Source: Chloroflexota bacterium
GTDB lineage: Bacteria; Chloroflexota; Limnocylindria; Limnocylindrales; CSP1-4
NCBI GenBank assembly: GCA_021785175.1
Contig: JAJYGH010000013.1
Span: 1-64,000 of the forward strand
Direction: 5' to 3'
DNA length: 64,000 nt
The notes under the pieces are model-generated. The model made no database searches and had not been told where the DNA came from. It was given only the letters and a program-made list of their open reading frames with translations. The position numbers were made by a program, and so were the translations under genes. Below are positions 60,609 to 64,000 of the stretch, piece by piece (position 1 is the first letter of the stretch; each line of letters begins with the position of its first letter).

Positions 60609-61592
60609 GTGAGCCCCGAGCCCAATCCCGGCGACACCCTGGACCGGTTCCACATCCTGGAGGCGATCGGGCACGGCGCGTTCAGCGACGTCTACCTCGC
60701 CACCGACGCCACGGGTCGCCGCGTGGTGCTGAAGTGCCCACACGAATCGCAGATGGGCGACGTGTCCGCCTTCGATCGCTTCCGGCGGGAGCTCGAGATC
60801 GTGCAGCGCCTGGACCATCCTGGCATCCAGCGCTCGTTCGACCTGGGCGAGGACCGCAGCAGGCCCTACCTGGTCATGGAGTACATCGAGGGCGAGACAC
60901 TGCGCGCGCGGCTCAGGCGGGTCGGGCGCCTGCCTGTCGCAGAGGCGGTCGACGTCGCCGAGCAGCTGGCCCGGGCGATGGCCTCGGCGCACCGGCTCGG
61001 CATTCACCATCGCGACCTGAAGCCGGAGAACGTCCTGGTCGCGCCGGAAGGCCGGGTCGTGGTCACCGACTTCGGCATCGCCCTGATGACCGGTGCTCGC
61101 AGGCTCACGTGGCGCTGGCTGACGTCGACGATCGGGACGCCGGACTACATGGCCCCCGAACAGGTCGAGGGCCGGCGCGGAGACGCCCGGACCGACGTCT
61201 ACGCGCTGGGCGTGGTGCTGTTCGAGATGCTGGCGGGGCGGGTGCCGTGGGAAGGCGACAATCCGCTGGCGGTCATGAGCCAGCACGTGAACGCGCCGGT
61301 GCCGTCGCTGCGCGAGATCGACGCGGCGATCCCGCCGCCGCTCGAGGCCATCGTGCGGAAGGCGCTCCGCAAGGACCCAAAGGAGCGGTACGCGGATGCG
61401 GGCGCGATGCTGCGGGACCTGGAGTCGTGGCAGGACCTCGACCTCTCCGAGTTCGTCTTCGGCGAGGAGCGGCCGGTCGCCGTGGACTCGCGCCGCGGGC
61501 TGTGGCTGCTGGTGGCGGGGATCAGCGTCGGTTTCCTGGCGGCATGCACGATCTTCGTCGTCGCCGTGTACCTGCTGCAGCACGCGCGTTGA
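60609..61592 (+). CDS. Membrane-anchored Hanks-type serine/threonine protein kinase
   Basis: A 327-residue kinase: Gly loop GHGAFSDVYLA, K42, HRDLKPEN with Asp136, DFG at 154-156 and GTPDYMAPE. The kinase domain ends near 275. One helix at about 300-322 anchors it with almost nothing outside, so there is no PASTA or other sensor. The activation segment contains an unusual Trp/Arg run (RRLTWRWLTS). It probably phosphorylates cytoplasmic targets, reversed by the adjacent PP2C. GTG start. Confidence 0.93.
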   Translation: MSPEPNPGDTLDRFHILEAIGHGAFSDVYLATDATGRRVVLKCPHESQMGDVSAFDRFRRELEIVQRLDHPGIQRSFDLGEDRSRPYLVMEYIEGETLRARLRRVGRLPVAEAVDVAEQLARAMASAHRLGIHHRDLKPENVLVAPEGRVVVTDFGIALMTGARRLTWRWLTSTIGTPDYMAPEQVEGRRGDARTDVYALGVVLFEMLAGRVPWEGDNPLAVMSQHVNAPVPSLREIDAAIPPPLEAIVRKALRKDPKERYADAGAMLRDLESWQDLDLSEFVFGEERPVAVDSRRGLWLLVAGISVGFLAACTIFVVAVYLLQHAR

Positions 61593-61681
61593 CGACGGCG
61601 CCTGCCGGCCCCGGTTCGTCCGGGCAGACCGCTCGCGGTTCGTCGGGGGAGACCTGGCCGCGCACGGCGGCGAGCCGGTGT

Positions 61682-62599
61682 CTACCGGCCGCGCACCCCC
61701 GCGAACAGGTCCGTCTCGGGAATCTGCGTCGGCACCACCCACGATTCGCGCAGCGTGAAATCCTCGCTCGGCGCGAAGCGGGCCCATTCCTGCGGTCCGA
61801 GCGCGACGAACGGATTGTCCGCCGCCATCTGCGTCACGTGCTCACGCAGCGCGGCGTGCTTCGCCGACAGGTACGCGCGGACGTCGATGCGGGTCGTCGT
61901 CGGCCCGGTCGCCGCGCCCATCCGCTCCATGAACTGCTCGCGTTCCGCGCGCTGCTCATCCGTCTCGTCCGGATGTGGCGCCCACCACGAATCGAGGCCT
62001 CGTTCCTTCAGTAGCGCCGCGAGTTCGTCACGCCGCTCGATGTCGAAGACGGACTCGTAGAACTTCAGCGGCCGCCACGGCTCGAGCGCGTCGCGTCCTT
62101 CGAGCTGTTCCGGGTACCAGATCGGGTCGCCGGCCCGCGCGAACGCCGCCTTCGCCACGAGCGCGGCGCGGATGTGGTCGGGGTGACCGTACCCGCCGAA
62201 GTCGTTGTAGCTGACCATCACGTGCGGCCGGTCCTCCCGCACGTGCCGCACGAGCCGGCCTGCCGCCTCGTCCATGTCGGCCTGCCAGAACGCGCGCGGA
62301 TCCGTGTTCTCCGGGTCGCCCATCATCCCCGAGTCGCGGTAGCCGAGCCATCGGTGCTCGATCGCCCCGAGGTGCGCGAGGGCACGGGCCAGCTCGATTT
62401 CGCGGATCTCGGCAAGGCGGGCGTGGTTCTCCGGCGTATCGAGCTCGGGGACGAAGATCTTCCCGTTCTCCCCCTTGTTCGACGTGACGCAGACGACACG
62501 GACGCTCTCCGCGGCGTACTTCGCCATGATCCCGCCCGTCGTGATCGTCTCGTCGTCGGGGTGGGCATGGACGGTCATGAGGGTCAGGCGGTCGCTCAT
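61682..62599 (-). CDS. PIG-L family deacetylase (Mca/MshB-like)
   Basis: A 305-residue zinc hydrolase. HAHPDDE (11-17) supplies His13 and Asp16, and GHPDH supplies the third ligand. NDFGGYGHPDHI and the Trp-rich C-terminal half (DSWWAPHPDE, SWVVPTQIP) resemble mycothiol S-conjugate amidase. It could detoxify mycothiol-like conjugates or deacetylate a GlcNAc-inositol. I see no mshA or mshC nearby. ATG at 62599; a second Met eight codons later lacks a ribosome site. Confidence 0.85.
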   Translation of the reverse strand: MSDRLTLMTVHAHPDDETITTGGIMAKYAAESVRVVCVTSNKGENGKIFVPELDTPENHARLAEIREIELARALAHLGAIEHRWLGYRDSGMMGDPENTDPRAFWQADMDEAAGRLVRHVREDRPHVMVSYNDFGGYGHPDHIRAALVAKAAFARAGDPIWYPEQLEGRDALEPWRPLKFYESVFDIERRDELAALLKERGLDSWWAPHPDETDEQRAEREQFMERMGAATGPTTTRIDVRAYLSAKHAALREHVTQMAADNPFVALGPQEWARFAPSEDFTLRESWVVPTQIPETDLFAGVRGR

Positions 62600-62651
62600 G
62601 CCGCCCATGGTATCGGGGAGCGGGCGCAGCGCCCGCGGCCGGCACGACCGG

Positions 62652-62741
62652 CCTCCTGTCCAGGCTCGCGAGGACCCCGGTTCTGGCGCGTCGACGCCTG
62701 GGGCTTCTCGTTCCTCCCGTCCAGGCTCGCGAGGACCCCGG
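62652..62741. repeat. Pair of 29-base direct repeats
   Basis: Copies at 62652-62680 and 62713-62741 differ by a single base, with a 61-base period. Each contains the palindrome CTCGCGAG followed by GACCCC. They lie between the divergent PIG-L and SDR genes, so they may be a two-site operator or a REP-like element. Confidence 0.6.
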
Positions 62742-62852
62742 GACAGCGTGCGCACGGCACCCCGCTTCCCGGCCAGCACACCGACGAGGTGCCGGGGAGC
62801 CCCGAGCTGCGGACCGGACGAGGTGAGGCGGATGGGGGCCTCCGGGGTGATC

Positions 62853-62858
62853 TAGACT
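62853..62858 (+). promoter_or_regulatory. -10 element of the SDR operon
   Basis: TAGACT, the same hexamer as at 10560 and 34771. The predicted start is near 62865, leaving a 26-base leader that contains GGAGGAG. No -35 seen. Confidence 0.45.
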
Positions 62859-62890
62859 CGGCCGGATCAGGGGTGGCAGGGAGGAGCACG

Positions 62891-63709
62891 GTGGCGGACG
62901 AACGCGAGCGGTGGGCGCTGATCCTCGGCGCCAGCAGTGGCTTCGGGGAGGCGGCGGCTCTGGCCCTCGCGAAGGACGGCTACCACATCGCCGGCGTCCA
63001 CCTGGACCGGCGCTCCGGGATGCGGCACGTGGATGAGATCTGCGCCCGGATCCGGGCGCTCGGGCGCGAGGCGCACTTCTTCAACGTGAACGCGGCCGAC
63101 GACGACCAGCGAGCGGGCGTTCTTCGCTCCATCCGCGAGCGGTTCGACCAGACCGAGTCGGCGGGCGGCCACGCGTACGTGCGCGTGCTCCTGCACTCGC
63201 TCGCGTTCGGGACGCTCAAGCCGTTCCTGGCTGCGGATGCGGCGAACGCGATCAGCCGCAAGAACATGGAAATGACGCTCGACGTGATGGCCAACAGCCT
63301 CGTGTACTGGGCGCAGGACCTGGTGCGGGAGCGGTTCATCGAGGCCGGGTCGCACATCTACGCCATGACCAGCGAGGGGTCCAGCCGCGTGGTCGAGAGC
63401 TACGGGGCCGTCAGCGCGGCGAAGGCCGCGCTCGAGTCGCACTGCCGGCAGCTTGCGACCGAGCTGGCCCGGCTTGGGATGGGGGCGACCTGCAACGCGA
63501 TCCGGGCCGGCGTGACGATGACCCACGCGCTCATGCAGATCCCCGAGCACGACGCCCTCGTGCGCGAGGCCGGCCGGCGCAACCCGAGCGGCCGCCTGAC
63601 CACGACGGAGGACGTCGCCCGTGCGATCGTCACGCTCTCGTGCGAAGGCACCGAGTGGATGACAGGCAACGTCCTTGGGATCGATGGCGGGGAGTTCGTG
63701 ACCGGATGA
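62891..63709 (+). CDS. SDR family oxidoreductase (enoyl-ACP reductase-like)
   Basis: A 272-residue SDR. The nucleotide loop is LGASSGFGEAAAL, close to the classical TGxxxGIG. The catalytic region reads AMTSEGSSRVVESYGAVSAAKAAL, with Tyr and Lys spaced YxxxxxK (YGAVSAAK gives Tyr-x6-Lys), as in FabI/FabL-type enoyl reductases rather than YxxxK. Ending GNVLGIDGGEFVTG is typical. GTG at 62891 with GGAGGAG upstream. It may reduce enoyl or ketoacyl thioesters. Confidence 0.82.
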   Translation: MADERERWALILGASSGFGEAAALALAKDGYHIAGVHLDRRSGMRHVDEICARIRALGREAHFFNVNAADDDQRAGVLRSIRERFDQTESAGGHAYVRVLLHSLAFGTLKPFLAADAANAISRKNMEMTLDVMANSLVYWAQDLVRERFIEAGSHIYAMTSEGSSRVVESYGAVSAAKAALESHCRQLATELARLGMGATCNAIRAGVTMTHALMQIPEHDALVREAGRRNPSGRLTTTEDVARAIVTLSCEGTEWMTGNVLGIDGGEFVTG

Positions 63710-63921
63710 CCGCCGCGGAAGCGCGGGGCGACGATCGGTCGTCGGCGGGCGACGCCAGGGTGTCGGGCGGCGCGCTCGCGACTGGGCTGGCCGAGGGGCG
63801 GCTGTTCGTCGAGACGGTCAGGCGCGGTCGCAGCGCCGGCGGGCTCGCGGCGCAGCGGCCGGGAGCGCGGGAAGGGATGCCGGCGCGCGCCCAGGCCCAC
63901 CACGCGAAGGAGCCGCGATGA
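63706..63921 (+). CDS. Small hypothetical protein, translationally coupled
   Basis: A 71-residue frame whose ATG overlaps the SDR stop (ATGA) and whose own stop overlaps the next ATG in the same manner. The sequence is Ala/Gly/Arg-rich with no domain. The double overlap is the main support. It could be a small partner protein or a coupling frame. Confidence 0.45.
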   Translation: MTAAEARGDDRSSAGDARVSGGALATGLAEGRLFVETVRRGRSAGGLAAQRPGAREGMPARAQAHHAKEPR

Positions 63922-64000
63922 GTGGATCGCTGCCCCCGACACGCCTGGGCGCGGTGCCCGATTTCGAGCTCGAACGGTTCTTCGACCGCTTCGAGTTCGA
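63918..64000 (+). CDS. 5' end of a gene cut by the window edge
   Basis: ATG at 63918 overlaps the previous stop (ATGA). The 27 visible residues begin MSGSLPPTRLGAVPDFELER and continue FFDRFEFE. This start resembles the N-terminus of some PLP-dependent aminotransferases, but too little is visible to be sure. Confidence 0.5.
   Translation, partial: MSGSLPPTRLGAVPDFELERFFDRFEF

Noticed and set aside
1-64000. CRISPR arrays, insertion sequences or prophage genes
   Set aside because: I found no regularly spaced repeats, transposase or integrase motifs, and no phage structural genes. The only close repeats are the pair at 62.7 kb.

Overview
The window is 64 kb of very GC-rich bacterial chromosome. 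It is densely packed, uses many GTG starts and many 1-4 bp start/stop overlaps. Both tRNAs encode CCA. Several promoters share a TANACT-like -10 (TAGACT, TACACT, TATACT), and some transcripts appear leaderless. Gene content (KimA, DUF885, HdeD, ROK and PPDK relatives, cydABDC, an Mca/MshB-like deacetylase) fits a soil or freshwater Chloroflexota lineage best. A deep Actinomycetota cannot be excluded, and no rRNA or marker locus here settles it.

Region 1 (0.6-17 kb) is a catabolic or modification locus arranged around a divergent promoter region at 10.5-10.7 kb. Leftward run a His-domain phosphotransferase-like protein, a GntR/FCD regulator, an HPr-kinase-like P-loop protein, a two-subunit molybdenum hydroxylase (FAD and 2Fe-2S modules fused), a ROK kinase and a NagA-like deacetylase. 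Rightward run a transaldolase-family protein, an SDR, a metallo-beta-lactamase-fold protein and a PPDK-like protein. In that last protein the pyruvate/PEP domain is replaced by a winged helix and a helical region. Two palindromic operator-like sites (GATTATCGATAATC and a near copy) sit on the divergent promoters. This is the best candidate here for an undescribed pathway.

Region 2 (17-27 kb) is a sugar catabolic operon: RbsB/A/C/C-type ABC transporter, DeoC-type aldolase, TIM-barrel isomerase and Gfo/Idh/MocA dehydrogenase. A divergent ROK repressor follows, whose promoter predicts a leaderless GTG start. Region 3 (27-34.7 kb, leftward) holds rsmG, a phosphoesterase, a KimA-type potassium importer, a universal stress protein and two RCK/TrkA proteins, then a histidine kinase and a CsoR-like regulator. 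Two DnaA-box-like sites lie upstream of rsmG.

Region 4 (34.8-43.4 kb) is mostly housekeeping: a nuclease-fold-like protein, hpt, a livF remnant, a GNAT protein, a NYN-domain protein with a long disordered R/G-rich tail, holB, acylphosphatase, HdeD and DUF421. Region 5 (43.4-49.4 kb) carries tRNA-Arg(CCG), a strongly structured candidate small RNA with its own promoter and hairpin terminator, two cyclophilins, a HisA-like protein, DUF885, threonine aldolase and tRNA-Asp(GTC).

Region 6 (49.6-55.7 kb) is cydA-cydB-cydD-cydC, for cytochrome bd oxidase and its assembly exporter. Region 7 (55.7-64 kb) has a zinc-ribbon protein, a DinB-like protein, a degenerate-receiver winged-helix regulator, an APC permease, a PP2C phosphatase with a Hanks-type kinase, a PIG-L deacetylase, an SDR, a small coupled ORF and a gene running off the right edge.
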